From positions 1 through 33,395 of the forward strand of contig JAAYJQ010000016.1 of assembly GCA_012522855.1 (NCBI GenBank): DNA of 33,395 nt. The letters run 5' to 3'. Position 1 is the stretch's first letter. Every line of letters starts with the position of its first letter. The position numbers were made by a program, and so were the translations under genes. Below are positions 23,742 to 32,109 of this stretch, piece by piece. Under the pieces are notes generated by a model that searched no databases, was not told the DNA's origin, and worked only from the letters and a program-made list of their open reading frames with translations. Source of the stretch: Bacteroidales bacterium (GTDB lineage: Bacteria; Bacteroidota; Bacteroidia; Bacteroidales; UBA932).

Positions 23742-24523
23742 AAGAACAACTGAACATTATCAAAGTCGGGGGACCCGTCGTCGAGGACGAAGATTCCCTG
23801 CAGTCGCTGCTGATGTCTTTCTCCAGTTTGAGGGGACTTAAAATTTTGGTCCACGGAGGTGGAAAGATCGCCACGGCCCTGGCGGAGAAGCTGGGTGTGG
23901 AAACCCGGATGATCGACGGCCGGCGCATCACCAGCGCGGAGATGCTCAAAGTGGTGACGATGGTCTACGGCGGTTTGGTCAACAAAGACGTCGTTGCCCG
24001 TCTGCAGGCTCTCGGAGTCAACGCCATCGGCCTTACCGGCGCGGACATGAACATCATCATGAGCGTCAAGCGTCCGGTCGAACTGGTGAATTTCGGTTTT
24101 GTCGGAGACATCAAATATGTCAATGTCCAGGCGCTGAAGAGCCTTCTGGACGCCGGCGCGGTTCCCGTCCTGGCTCCGCTGACCCACGACAAGGAGGGGA
24201 ACATGCTGAATACGAACGCCGATACCATCGCTTCGGCAGCGGCTCAAGCATTGACGCCGCTCTACGATGTGACCTTGACTTTCACCTCCTCGATGCCCGG
24301 GGTGCTTTCCGACGTGAATGATCCCGACAGCGTGATTCCGACCATCGCCAAGGCCGATTTCGAATCCTTGGTTTCATCGGGAACGGTCTCCGCAGGCATG
24401 ATTCCCAAGTTACAGAATGCCTTCAACGCCATCGATGCGGGCGTCCGCAGGGTTATCATTACCTCCGCGTCGCAACTTGGTTCGGGAACGACCATCCAGG
24501 CCGATCCGGAGACGGACGACTGA
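23738..24523 (+). CDS. argB: Acetylglutamate (succinylglutamate) kinase
   Basis: ArgB phosphorylates N-acyl-glutamate, the second step of the pathway. The 261-residue amino-acid-kinase-fold protein has NIIKVGGPVVED at the N-terminus, KILVHGGGKIATALAEKLG for the phosphate-binding glycines, and NTNADTIASAAAQAL. It lacks the N-terminal extension found in some arginine-inhibited ArgB proteins, so feedback may act elsewhere. It overlaps argF' by four bases and precedes argE by 3 bases. Confidence 0.95.
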   Translation: MKEQLNIIKVGGPVVEDEDSLQSLLMSFSSLRGLKILVHGGGKIATALAEKLGVETRMIDGRRITSAEMLKVVTMVYGGLVNKDVVARLQALGVNAIGLTGADMNIIMSVKRPVELVNFGFVGDIKYVNVQALKSLLDAGAVPVLAPLTHDKEGNMLNTNADTIASAAAQALTPLYDVTLTFTSSMPGVLSDVNDPDSVIPTIAKADFESLVSSGTVSAGMIPKLQNAFNAIDAGVRRVIITSASQLGSGTTIQADPETDD

Positions 24524-24526
24524 GTC

Positions 24527-25567
24527 ATGGATACTCTTCAATTGTTGAAAGATCTGATCCGGATTCCTTCCTTCAGCCGCGAAGAGAAGGAAGCCTGTGA
24601 TTTCCTGGAGGCCTGGATGCGGAACGAGGGATTCGAGGTGCAGCGGAAGGGCAACAATCTCTGGGTGGAATCCTCCGTTCCGGACGACCGGCCGACCATT
24701 CTTCTGAACGCTCACATCGACACCGTCAGGCCTGCCGCCGGCTACACCCGGGATCCTTTCACACCGGTCGAGGAAGACGGGAAACTGTACGGACTCGGGA
24801 GCAATGACGACGGCGGGAGCCTGGTCGCCTTGCTGGAAGCCTATGTCCGGCTCACGGAGCATCCGCAACCCTACCGGCTCCTCTTTACGGCTACGGCGGA
24901 GGAGGAGATCAGCGGGCCCGGCGGCATCGAATCCATCCTGCCCGATCTGGGGAAGGTGGATTTCGGCGTGATCGGAGAGCCGACGGGCATGAATATGGCT
25001 GTGGCGGAAAAGGGGTTGATGGTGCTGGACTGCACCGTGCGCGGGAAAAGCGGACATGCGGCCCGTGACGAGGGCGTTAATGCGATCTACAAGGCGCTCG
25101 GTCCGATCGAATGGTTCCGGGACTACACCTTCCCCAAGATATCTCCCTTCCTGGGTCCGGTGAAGATGTCCGTGACCCAGGTCCATGCCGGAACGCAGCA
25201 CAACGTGATCCCCGATGTGTGCACCTTTGTGGTGGATGTCCGCGCGAACGGGCTGTACTCCAATGTCGAGCTTCTGGAAATCATCAAGCATTCCGTGGAG
25301 TGCGAAGTCCGGGAGCGGTCCACCCGCCTCGGCAGTTCTTCGCTGTCGATGGATCATCCCGTCGTGCGCAGAGGCTTGTCGCTGGGGCTTACCCCGTTCG
25401 GATCACCGACGACGAGCAACCAGGCGCTGGTTCCCTTCCCGACGCTGAAGATCGGGCCGGGCGACTCCGCTCGCTCGCATTCCGCGGATGAGTTCATTTT
25501 GCTCACCGAAATCCGGTCTGCGGTGGAGACGTACGTGAATCTGCTGGATGGGCTGGCGCTGGACTAG
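24527..25567 (+). CDS. argE: M20 metallohydrolase, N-acyl-citrulline/ornithine deacylase
   Basis: This 346-residue M20 family zinc hydrolase closes the arginine operon and most likely removes the succinyl group from N-succinyl-citrulline. Metal ligands visible are His63 and Asp65 (LNAHIDTVRP), bridging Asp94 (GSNDDGG), the Glu-Glu pair in TATAEEEISGPGG, and a late His in SARSHSADEF. The dimerisation domain lies in about 165-270. It is shorter than DapE but of usual ArgE-like size for Bacteroidota. Its product then goes to ArgG. The next gene converges on it. Confidence 0.9.
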   Translation: MDTLQLLKDLIRIPSFSREEKEACDFLEAWMRNEGFEVQRKGNNLWVESSVPDDRPTILLNAHIDTVRPAAGYTRDPFTPVEEDGKLYGLGSNDDGGSLVALLEAYVRLTEHPQPYRLLFTATAEEEISGPGGIESILPDLGKVDFGVIGEPTGMNMAVAEKGLMVLDCTVRGKSGHAARDEGVNAIYKALGPIEWFRDYTFPKISPFLGPVKMSVTQVHAGTQHNVIPDVCTFVVDVRANGLYSNVELLEIIKHSVECEVRERSTRLGSSSLSMDHPVVRRGLSLGLTPFGSPTTSNQALVPFPTLKIGPGDSARSHSADEFILLTEIRSAVETYVNLLDGLALD

Positions 25568-25578
25568 CGGGACGCGGG

Positions 25579-26379
25579 TTATTCCTGGGCGAGCAGCTCC
25601 TGAAGGGCCTCCCATGGAACGGTCACCGAAATGACGCCCGCAGCGTAGCTGGCGATCTCATACGGCTGATAGTTCCAGGTGATGCCTTCCTCGGACACAC
25701 CGCAGCATCCGTTCGGAACGAGTCCCTCGATGGTGAACAAATCGTACGTGAAATCCTCTTCTCCTTCGCTCGAGTATTTCTTTTCGGCATATTCCCGGAT
25801 CAAGGCCGCGACCGGTTCCGCATAGCCTTCCTTGAACAATTCTTCTTCCCGCACCCTTTCCCCGCTCTTGAGATCCAGAAGGTACAGGGATTCATAATTC
25901 ATTCCGTGCGCTCCGCCCAGGTAGTTGTAGGTGAATACGCAATAGGTCTGCAGGTTCTCGACGCGCCCTCTGAATTCGCTGCTCACGTTTTCCGACCAGC
26001 GGCAAATGCTCCACAGGAATTCCTCGTCCTCTTCCAGATTGTTCGCTATATCCTGGTAGAGTTCTCCGGCATCTTTCTGATATTCTTCCGCAGCGTGCTT
26101 GCAGTAGTCGTCGAAGGCCTCCCGGACTGTCTTTCCCGCTTGACTTTCATCGAAGCAGAGTTCGACGATCGTGCCGTTGAGCTTGTCGCGAAGTTCATCC
26201 CCGCCGGCAAATGTCTCGTAATAGGCGAGCGAATAGACGATCTCCAAATTACAGGAGTCGTTCTGCTCGAGTGTGTACTTGAATTCCGACTGGAAGACAG
26301 TCTCTTTTGTCTCCTGCTTCACGCAAGAAGCGAAGGTGAGCGCTGCAAGCGCGCTGATGAAGATAAGTTGATGTCTCAT
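25579..26379 (-). CDS. DUF3298 (RsiV-like) lipoprotein
   Basis: The 266-residue product has a signal peptide with lipobox FASC (Cys about 19). The C-terminal part, with NYLGGAHG and YQPYEIASYAAGVISVTVPW, matches the DUF3298/RsiV-like fold; the preceding region (about 45-150) resembles the DUF4163 partner domain. Related proteins sit on the cell surface or act as sigma-factor regulators with lysozyme-binding domains; no function is known for the lipoprotein forms in Bacteroidales. It is a single gene, convergent with argE, with a promoter element just upstream. Confidence 0.85.
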   Translation of the reverse strand: MRHQLIFISALAALTFASCVKQETKETVFQSEFKYTLEQNDSCNLEIVYSLAYYETFAGGDELRDKLNGTIVELCFDESQAGKTVREAFDDYCKHAAEEYQKDAGELYQDIANNLEEDEEFLWSICRWSENVSSEFRGRVENLQTYCVFTYNYLGGAHGMNYESLYLLDLKSGERVREEELFKEGYAEPVAALIREYAEKKYSSEGEEDFTYDLFTIEGLVPNGCCGVSEEGITWNYQPYEIASYAAGVISVTVPWEALQELLAQE

Positions 26380-26412
26380 GATGCGTTGGTTTTTAATATG
26401 AATCTACTCACC

Positions 26413-26420
26413 CAAAAATA
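26413..26420 (-). promoter_or_regulatory. -7 element for the DUF3298 lipoprotein
   Basis: Read on the - strand this is TATTTTTG (TAnnTTTG), 33 bases before the ATG. A TTG lies about 23 bases further upstream, a little long for a -33 element. Confidence 0.5.
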
Positions 26421-26531
26421 ATCAATTTTCGAAAGATTCTTTGCAATGTACGTTCTGAATTCCGGATACTTTGCATTACGTTCAAGCCTCAACCCCCAGT
26501 CCGCGGTCCGGCACAGGCATCCATGGCGGTT

Positions 26532-26666
26532 TTTGCAAATATTTCATAAACAGGAACTTGCGACGAAGCCCGTGGATGCTTCCATGCTTTTCAGCATCGT
26601 CTTCCATTGTTTCCTTTGTAAGTATCTTACAGACAAAAACTTACAAAGAGGCCTGTGGATGCCTCC
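26532..26666 (+). repeat. Pair of diverged 52-bp direct repeats with hairpin potential
   Basis: Copies at 26532-26583 and 26615-26666 align without gaps, with 38 of 52 bases equal. Thirteen of the 14 differences are transitions. The second copy forms a perfect 10-bp hairpin, CTTTGTAAGT with ACTTACAAAG; at one stem position a C-G pair in the first copy is T-A in the second. Both end in GTGGATGC followed by TCC-type sequence. Confidence 0.7.
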
Positions 26667-26962
26667 CGCCGGCCTTCGTAGGAATTGCAGAAAACATTTT
26701 TTGAATGACATTCCCTGTATCCGGGTCCTGCGTACTGCTGAAAATATTCAAAGCACGGCCGGGAGATAGTGCTGTGGGAGACCGTGCAAGGTGGTTGGGG
26801 GCGGCAAAATGGGCGTTTAAAGGGGGGTATTGCCGGGTGAATACACCCTGTGGCCGCCTGCAAGTGGTGGGGACGCGGCCGTGGTTTGCAGAAAATCTTC
26901 CGGCGGTTTTCGGAAAGGGTCTTCAATCCGGTAGATCCTGACTGAACGTCGGGAATATTCAT
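26667..26962 (+). other. Non-coding stretch upstream of argH
   Basis: No reading frame here resembles a protein. Several short hairpins are seen, for example GGGTG/CACCC around AATA and GGCCGC/GCGGCC. No riboswitch or RNA family is recognised. Nothing further can be supported. Confidence 0.5.
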
Positions 26963-26970
26963 TATATTTG
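26963..26970 (+). promoter_or_regulatory. argH: -7 element for argH
   Basis: TATATTTG matches TAnnTTTG, 62 bases before the argH ATG. No convincing -33 TTG is seen. Confidence 0.55.
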
Positions 26971-27032
26971 CAAGAGGGACTGGTGCCTCCCCGGAACGGC
27001 GCGGAACGAACAGAACAAATCATATTCAGGCC

Positions 27033-28370
27033 ATGGCAAAACTTTGGGATAAAGGATTCAAGGCGGATGCGAAGATCGACGCTTTCACGGTCGGAAAGGA
27101 CCGGGAACTGGATCTGCAGCTCGCCCCGTTCGACATTCTGGGCACCATCGCCCACATCACCATGCTTGAAAGCGTCGGACTGCTGACGCGGGAAGAACTG
27201 GATGCTCTGCTTCCGGAACTTCGCGCCCTCTACCGATTGGCCGAACAAGGAGCCTTCGTCATCGAGCCGGACGTGGAGGACATCCATTCGCAGGTGGAAC
27301 TGATGCTCACCCGAAAACTGGGCGAGATCGGAAAGAAGGTACACACCGGCCGGTCTCGCAACGACCAGGTTCTGGTGGACTTGAATCTCTTCGCCCGGGC
27401 CCGGATCGAAAAGACCGTGGGGAAGATTCACAGCCTTTTTACAGCTCTTCAGGAGGCCAGCGAACGGTACAAGGATGTTCTGATTCCCGGCTATACGCAT
27501 CTGCAAGTGGCCATGCCTTCTTCTTTCGGACTATGGTTCGGGGCCTATGCGGAGAGCCTTTCCGGCGACCTGCTGTCCATGAAGGCAGCGTGGGATTTCG
27601 TCAATCGCAACCCGCTCGGATCGGCGGCCGGGTACGGATCCTCCGCCCCGCTGAACCGCGCGATGACGACCGCTTTGCTGGGTTTTGAAGACCTGAACTA
27701 CAACTCCGTGTACGCGCAGATGACCCGGGGAAAGATGGAGCGGATCGTGGCGTTTGCCTATGCTTCCGTGGCCGAAACCCTCGGACGGCTGGCCTGGGAC
27801 GGCTGCCTTTTCTCCAGCCAGAATTTCGGCTTCATTCATCTTCCGGACCCCCTGACCACCGGTTCCAGCATCATGCCCCACAAGAAAAATCCGGATGTGT
27901 TCGAACTCGTCCGGGCGCGCTGCAACAAGCTGCAGGGGCCGGTAAACGACATTCGCTTGATTTCGGGAAACCTTCCGAGCGGCTACTTCAGGGATATGCA
28001 ACTGCTCAAGGAAGTCTTCTTCCCCATCTTCGAGGAATTGGACGATTGTCTTGACATCGTGGAATATGCCGTCGCGGGGATGGAGGTCCGGACGGACGCG
28101 ATGGAAGATCCGAAGTACCGGCTGGCGTTCAGCGTCGAAGAAGTCAACCGGCTGGCCGCTTCAGGCGTCCCCTTCCGGGACGCGTACCGTCAGGTCGCCG
28201 ACGCGATTCGCTCCGGCACCTTCGCCTTTCGCGGAACCCTGCGCCATACGCACGAAGGCTCCCTCGGCAATCTGTGCAACGACCGCATCCGGGCTCGGAT
28301 GGATTTGATCCTGTCGGGCTTCAGTTTCGAAAAGGTCGGGAATGCTTTGTCCGGGCTGCTCGGGGAGTAA
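27033..28370 (+). CDS. argH: Argininosuccinate lyase
   Basis: ArgH splits argininosuccinate into arginine and fumarate, the last step of the pathway. The 445-residue protein is full length. The fumarase/ASL superfamily signature GSSIMPHKKNP starts at residue 277, with the catalytic serine in that loop. VHTGRSRNDQV and GYTHLQVAMP are the other two conserved regions. It is separated from the other arg genes by the - strand lipoprotein and a non-coding stretch, and has its own promoter. typA follows after about 100 bases under a separate promoter. Confidence 0.96.
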   Translation: MAKLWDKGFKADAKIDAFTVGKDRELDLQLAPFDILGTIAHITMLESVGLLTREELDALLPELRALYRLAEQGAFVIEPDVEDIHSQVELMLTRKLGEIGKKVHTGRSRNDQVLVDLNLFARARIEKTVGKIHSLFTALQEASERYKDVLIPGYTHLQVAMPSSFGLWFGAYAESLSGDLLSMKAAWDFVNRNPLGSAAGYGSSAPLNRAMTTALLGFEDLNYNSVYAQMTRGKMERIVAFAYASVAETLGRLAWDGCLFSSQNFGFIHLPDPLTTGSSIMPHKKNPDVFELVRARCNKLQGPVNDIRLISGNLPSGYFRDMQLLKEVFFPIFEELDDCLDIVEYAVAGMEVRTDAMEDPKYRLAFSVEEVNRLAASGVPFRDAYRQVADAIRSGTFAFRGTLRHTHEGSLGNLCNDRIRARMDLILSGFSFEKVGNALSGLLGE

Positions 28371-28392
28371 ACATAATTTCCTATATTTTTCA

Positions 28393-28427
28393 TAATTCTG
28401 CAGGATTTCCGTAATTTTGCAGGATTT
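28393..28427 (+). promoter_or_regulatory. typA: typA promoter with a duplicated -7 region
   Basis: TAATTTTG (28412-28419) matches TAnnTTTG. The 16 bases from it, TAATTTTGCAGGATTT, are repeated 19 bases upstream (28393-28408) with a single T to C change, so the promoter core seems to have been duplicated. The typA ATG is 57 bases downstream. Confidence 0.5.
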
Positions 28428-28476
28428 AATTTGGTATGGACGCAAAGGCCCCGCAAGGCCTCAGGACGATAGTATT

Positions 28477-30288
28477 ATGCAGGAAATCAGAAACATAGCG
28501 CTGATCGCGCACGTTGACCACGGCAAGACGACACTCGTGGACAGGATGATCTACCAAGCGAACCTGGTGCGTCAGCCCGAAAATCTCGGGCAATTGATTC
28601 TCGACAGCAACGACATCGAGCGGGAGCGAGGCATCACCATCCTTGCGAAGAATGTTTCGGTAAATTACAAAGGATTCAAGATCAACATCATCGATACTCC
28701 CGGCCACAGCGACTTCGGCGGGGAAGTGGAACGCGTGTTGAACATGGCCGACGGTGTCCTCCTGCTGGTGGACGCCTTCGAAGGTTGCATGCCCCAGACT
28801 CGGTTCGTGCTTCAGAAAGCGCTGGAACTCGGCAAGAAGCCGATCGTGGTCATCAACAAGATCGATAAGCCGAACTGCCGCCCGGACGAGGTCCAGGAAG
28901 AAGTCTTCGACCTGATGTGCGCCCTGAACGCCTCGGAGGAGCAGTTGGACTTCAAGACCATCTTCGGAAGCGCCAAGCAGAGCTGGATGTCGGACGACTG
29001 GAAAACGCCGTCGGGCGACATCACTCCGCTGCTGGATGCCATTCTTTCGGAAATCCCGGCCCCTGAGGTCGTGGAAGGAACGGTTCAGATGCAGGTCACC
29101 TCATTGGAATATTCCCCCTACGTCGGCCGGATCGCCGTCGGGAAGGTGACCCGCGGAACGCTCGTCTCCGGTATGCAGGTCAGCCTCTGCAAGCGGTACG
29201 ACCAGATCGAGAAGCACAAGATCAAGCAACTGATGATCTTCGACGGGCTGGGAAAGGCCAATGTCGATCAAGTTCGCTGCGGTGACATCTGCGCTGTCGT
29301 CGGCATCGACGGCTTCGAGATCGGGGACACCATCGCTGACTACGAGAAGCCCGAAGCCCTGCCGCCAATCTCCATCGACGAGCCTACGATGAGCATGCTG
29401 TTCAGCATCAACAATTCCCCCTTTTTCGGAAGGGACGGAAAATTCGTGACTTCCAGGCACATCAAGGATCGTCTTGACAAGGAATTGGAAAAGAACCTGG
29501 CACTGAAGGTCAAGCCTGGGATGAACGCAGACTCGTTCATCGTCTACGGACGCGGCGTCCTTCACCTGTCCGTTCTTATCGAAGAGATGCGTCGGGAGGG
29601 CTTCGAACTTCAGGTCGGCCAGCCGAAGGTGCTGGACAAGACCATCAACGGGCAGCGCTGCGAACCGATCGAGAATCTTACGATCGAAGTTCCGGAAGCC
29701 TTCGTGGGCACGGCCATCGAGCTTGCCACGCGGCGGAAAGGCGCCTTGCTGCATATGGAGCCCCGAGGCGACCGTATCCTTCTCGATTTCGACATTCCGA
29801 CCCGCGGCCTCATGGGTCTGCGGAGCAACCTGCTTACCGCCACCCAGGGCGAGGCCATCATGGCGCACCGCTACAAGGAATACCAGCCCTTCAAGGGGGA
29901 AATCGACAGCCGGACCAACGGCTCCCTGGTGTCTCTGGAGACTGGAGAAGCCATTGCCTACTCCATGCACAAACTCCTGGACCGCGGCAAATTCTTCGTC
30001 GAACCCGGTGAGGAAATCTACTGCGGGGAAGTGGTGGGTGAGCACACGCGCGAACGGGATCTCAACATCAACATCTGCAAGACCAAGAAACTCACCAACG
30101 TGCGCGCTGCCGGCTCGGACGAGAAGATCATCCTTCCTCCCGCCATCAAGATGTCGCTGGAGGAAATGTTGGAATATATCCGCGAGGACGAACTGGTCGA
30201 GGTGACTCCGCACCATATGCGGATACGCAAGATCATGCTCAGTCCTTCGGACCGTAAACGTGCTGGCAATGGCGGGGATGACGAATAG
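28477..30288 (+). CDS. typA: Ribosome-associated GTPase TypA/BipA
   Basis: TypA/BipA is a translational GTPase related to EF-G and LepA that aids ribosome assembly and stress adaptation. The 603-residue protein has G1 [11 protein letters not shown]2 in RERGITI, G3 DTPGHSDF and G4 NKID, then a beta-barrel domain and EF-G-like domains III and V. The C-terminal BipA-specific domain includes [19 protein letters not shown] and [13 protein letters not shown]. The ATG at 28477 gives the standard [14 protein letters not shown] start; longer in-frame extensions run into the promoter. Confidence 0.96.
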   Translation: MQEIRNIALIAHVDHGKTTLVDRMIYQANLVRQPENLGQLILDSNDIERERGITILAKNVSVNYKGFKINIIDTPGHSDFGGEVERVLNMADGVLLLVDAFEGCMPQTRFVLQKALELGKKPIVVINKIDKPNCRPDEVQEEVFDLMCALNASEEQLDFKTIFGSAKQSWMSDDWKTPSGDITPLLDAILSEIPAPEVVEGTVQMQVTSLEYSPYVGRIAVGKVTRGTLVSGMQVSLCKRYDQIEKHKIKQLMIFDGLGKANVDQVRCGDICAVVGIDGFEIGDTIADYEKPEALPPISIDEPTMSMLFSINNSPFFGRDGKFVTSRHIKDRLDKELEKNLALKVKPGMNADSFIVYGRGVLHLSVLIEEMRREGFELQVGQPKVLDKTINGQRCEPIENLTIEVPEAFVGTAIELATRRKGALLHMEPRGDRILLDFDIPTRGLMGLRSNLLTATQGEAIMAHRYKEYQPFKGEIDSRTNGSLVSLETGEAIAYSMHKLLDRGKFFVEPGEEIYCGEVVGEHTRERDLNINICKTKKLTNVRAAGSDEKIILPPAIKMSLEEMLEYIREDELVEVTPHHMRIRKIMLSPSDRKRAGNGGDDE

Positions 30289-30329
30289 TCAATCATCTCC
30301 TTAAAAGATTTTTATTCAGATTTTTTTTG

Positions 30330-30337
30330 TACCTTTG
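30330..30337 (+). promoter_or_regulatory. -7 element for the DUF177-rpmF operon
   Basis: TACCTTTG matches TAnnTTTG after a long T run, 28 bases before the DUF177 ATG. This sequence also excludes an upstream TTG start. Confidence 0.65.
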
Positions 30338-30365
30338 CATCCCCTTGAATCTATTTGTCGGACCT

Positions 30366-30896
30366 ATGAAAGAAATTTTAACAGTTCCTATGAATGGATT
30401 GGCGTCTGGGCGGACGGAATTCCGCTGGTACGCCGGGAAAGCGTTCTTTGCACAATTTGAGAATTCAGAGATATTGGATGCCGATCTGACGGTGGATGCG
30501 GTGGTTGAAAAATCGGGAGACTACATCGGGGTCGATTGTGAAATAGACGGAAGCCTGACGGTCCTTTGCGACAGGTGCCTTGAAGATCTGGTCATGCCGG
30601 TTTCCACGGGTTTCATGCTCAGCGTCAAGTTCGGCGCGGAGACGGCGGAAAGTGAAGAGGAGATGGAAGAGGGGCGTGAAATCGTCTATCTGAAGGAAGG
30701 GGAAGGCGTGCTGGACCTGTGCCAGATAGTTTACGACTATGCCTGCCTATCCCTGCCGATCCAGCGCTTCCACGAAGCGGGCGGATGCAATCCCGTCGTC
30801 ATGCAGTATTTGAATCCTCAAGTTGTACAAGAATCCGCTGAAAGTTGCGCGGAAACCCCCTTTGCATCGCTTAAGGATTTGATGAATAAGGAATAA
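30366..30896 (+). CDS. DUF177 (YceD-like) protein
   Basis: DUF177 proteins are encoded directly upstream of rpmF in many bacteria; the family has been linked to 23S rRNA accumulation, and the exact activity is unclear. This 176-residue protein has a conserved CDRCLED motif, an acidic central stretch (ESEEEMEEGRE) and a C-terminal part with GGCNP. The ATG at 30366 is used because the upstream extension overlaps the promoter. rpmF follows after 21 bases. Confidence 0.9.
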   Translation: MKEILTVPMNGLASGRTEFRWYAGKAFFAQFENSEILDADLTVDAVVEKSGDYIGVDCEIDGSLTVLCDRCLEDLVMPVSTGFMLSVKFGAETAESEEEMEEGREIVYLKEGEGVLDLCQIVYDYACLSLPIQRFHEAGGCNPVVMQYLNPQVVQESAESCAETPFASLKDLMNKE

Positions 30897-30917
30897 TAGA
30901 TTTAAAAGAATACAATT

Positions 30918-31100
30918 ATGGCACATCCGAAACGCAAGGTCTCCAAACAGAGAAGAGACAAGAGAAGAACCCACGATCTTGCACCGGTTCCCACGCTTTC
31001 GACATGCTCGAATTGCGGCGCAACGGTGATGTTTCATCACATCTGCCCGGAATGCGGTTACTACAGAGGTCGTCAAATCATTGTGAAGAGCGCGGAATAA
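30918..31100 (+). CDS. rpmF: 50S ribosomal protein L32
   Basis: L32 is a small large-subunit protein. The 60-residue sequence begins MAHPKRKVSKQRRDKRR and has a zinc ribbon formed by Cys30, Cys33, Cys43 and Cys46 (CSNC and CPEC). In many Bacteroidales fabH follows rpmF; here tRNA-Arg and a repeat region follow instead. A bulged hairpin around its stop codon (31086-31109) has no T run, so readthrough into the tRNA is possible. Confidence 0.97.
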   Translation: MAHPKRKVSKQRRDKRRTHDLAPVPTLSTCSNCGATVMFHHICPECGYYRGRQIIVKSAE

Positions 31101-31127
31101 GTCCGCTCTCTGCTTCCGAAGAACATT

Positions 31128-31202
31128 GGTCCCTTAGTTCAACGGATAGAACGGAGGTTTCCTAAACCTTAAATACAGGTTCGATTCCTGTAGGGACTAC
31201 CA
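31128..31202 (+). tRNA. tRNA-Arg (anticodon CCT)
   Basis: The acceptor GGTCCCT pairs with AGGGACT (31192-31198, one G-U). The D stem is GTTC/GAAC. The anticodon stem GAGGT/ACCTT closes TTCCTAA (anticodon CCT, reads AGG). The T stem is ACAGG/CCTGT with a TTCGATT loop. Discriminator A is at 31199 and CCA is encoded (31200-31202). No promoter is seen right upstream. Confidence 0.95.
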
Positions 31203-31236
31203 GTGAAGCCAGGCATCCCCTGGCTTCACTGGTAGT
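31196..31236 (+). repeat. 18-bp perfect inverted repeat overlapping the tRNA-Arg 3' end
   Basis: The left arm 31196-31213 starts inside the tRNA acceptor (ACTACCA) and is the exact reverse complement of 31219-31236, with a 5-base loop. No T run follows, so it is not a standard terminator. It could act in tRNA 3' processing, stop transcription without a U tract, or be a scar of an element inserted at the tRNA end. Confidence 0.85.
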
Positions 31237-31525
31237 GTATCGGCCTGATTGCTGCTCTGATTTGTGCTCTGCCCGCTATTCCCTCTGCTCTGCCCATAAC
31301 TTTGCTTGCTTTCCCTGCCCCTTTCCTGCTTTGCCTTGCTTTCCCTGCTGCCTTTGCCCCGCTTTCCCTGCTGTTATCACTGTACTCTACACCTACTCTC
31401 CGCATAGGTTCGCTCTCCCCGTATTCCCTGCTGCCCGTATTCCCTGCTGCCCGCTTTTCCTGCTGCCCGCTTTTCCTGCCTCCTTTGCCGGAAATGCACC
31501 TCCTCTCTGCCATTTCTGGTGCCCT
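31237..31525 (+). repeat. Pyrimidine-rich tract with 16-bp tandem repeats
   Basis: This stretch is strongly biased to C and T on the + strand, with many variants of CTTTCCCTGC and GCTCTGCC. At 31418-31481 there are four consecutive 16-base units, two of CCCGTATTCCCTGCTG and two of a CCCGCTTTTCCTGC form. Open frames here are products of the composition bias. No gene or RNA family is recognised. Confidence 0.65.
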
Positions 31526-31535
31526 GAGGCTTTCC

Positions 31536-31748
31536 GGGACGGGAATCCCGGGGAATTGGTCCCGGCTAACATCGGCTGCCCCAAGAACAATTCGGGATTT
31601 ACAAAATGCGGGCACGCCGATCCAGCTCCCAGGGCTGTACAGGGCATATGAGCGTGAAAGATCTGTCAAAATATTCGCCCTCTTTTCACGCCGATCGGCC
31701 TTCTAGTCCCTTCTAATAGCGATTGCTGTGCCCATGTTTTGTAAATCC
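31536..31748 (+). repeat. Solitary repeat unit and a 21-bp imperfect inverted repeat
   Basis: A single copy of the GGGACGGGAATCCCGGGG core lies at 31536-31553, out of phase with the array downstream. GGATTTACAAAA-type sequence (31595-31615) is repeated inverted at 31728-31748, 18 of 21 bases matching. It encloses 112 bases that include a hairpin (GCGTGAAA near 31651 with TTTTCACGC near 31690). The structure resembles a MITE remnant; no coding frame is supported. Confidence 0.5.
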
Positions 31749-31794
31749 GATTCCAGAAACAAGACCTTGATTGGTTTCGGGTCTGTATCTAAGA

Positions 31795-32090
31795 CCGGAA
31801 TCCCGGCAATTCGGGCCTGGGTGGTTGCCGGAAGGTCTTGCCGGGACGGGAATCCCGGGGAATTGGTCCTGGCTGCCGCCCCGAAGGGCTTTCCAGGACG
31901 GGAATCCCGGGAAGGCGGTCTTGGGTAGTGGTCGGAAGGTCTTGCCAGGACGGGAATCCCGGGGAATCGGGCTTGGCTGCTGCCCCGAAGGTCTTTCCAG
32001 GACGGGAATCCCGGCATTTCGGTCTTGGGTAGTGGTCGGAAGGGCTTTCCAGGACGCGAATTCCAGCAATTCGGTCTTGGGTAGTGACCA
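31795..32090 (+). repeat. Left 52-bp repeat array next to the RAYT gene
   Basis: Six units repeat with an exact period of 52 bases; the central AAT of the CGGGAATCCCG core lies at 31799, 31851, 31903, 31955, 32007 and 32059. Each core is a short palindrome (CGGG-AAT-CCCG), usually preceded by AGGA. Units are of two types: one continues GGCTTGGCTGC..CCGAAGG, the other TCTTGGGTAGTGGTCGGAAGG. They mostly alternate. The last unit is degenerate, next to the end of the transposase gene. Confidence 0.9.
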
Positions 32091-32109
32091 GCCCCTTCCG
32101 TTGCCATAT

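Noticed and set aside
26446..26962. Open frames on either strand upstream of argH
   Set aside because: Biased, repeat-derived translations without domains or promoter context; kept as non-coding.
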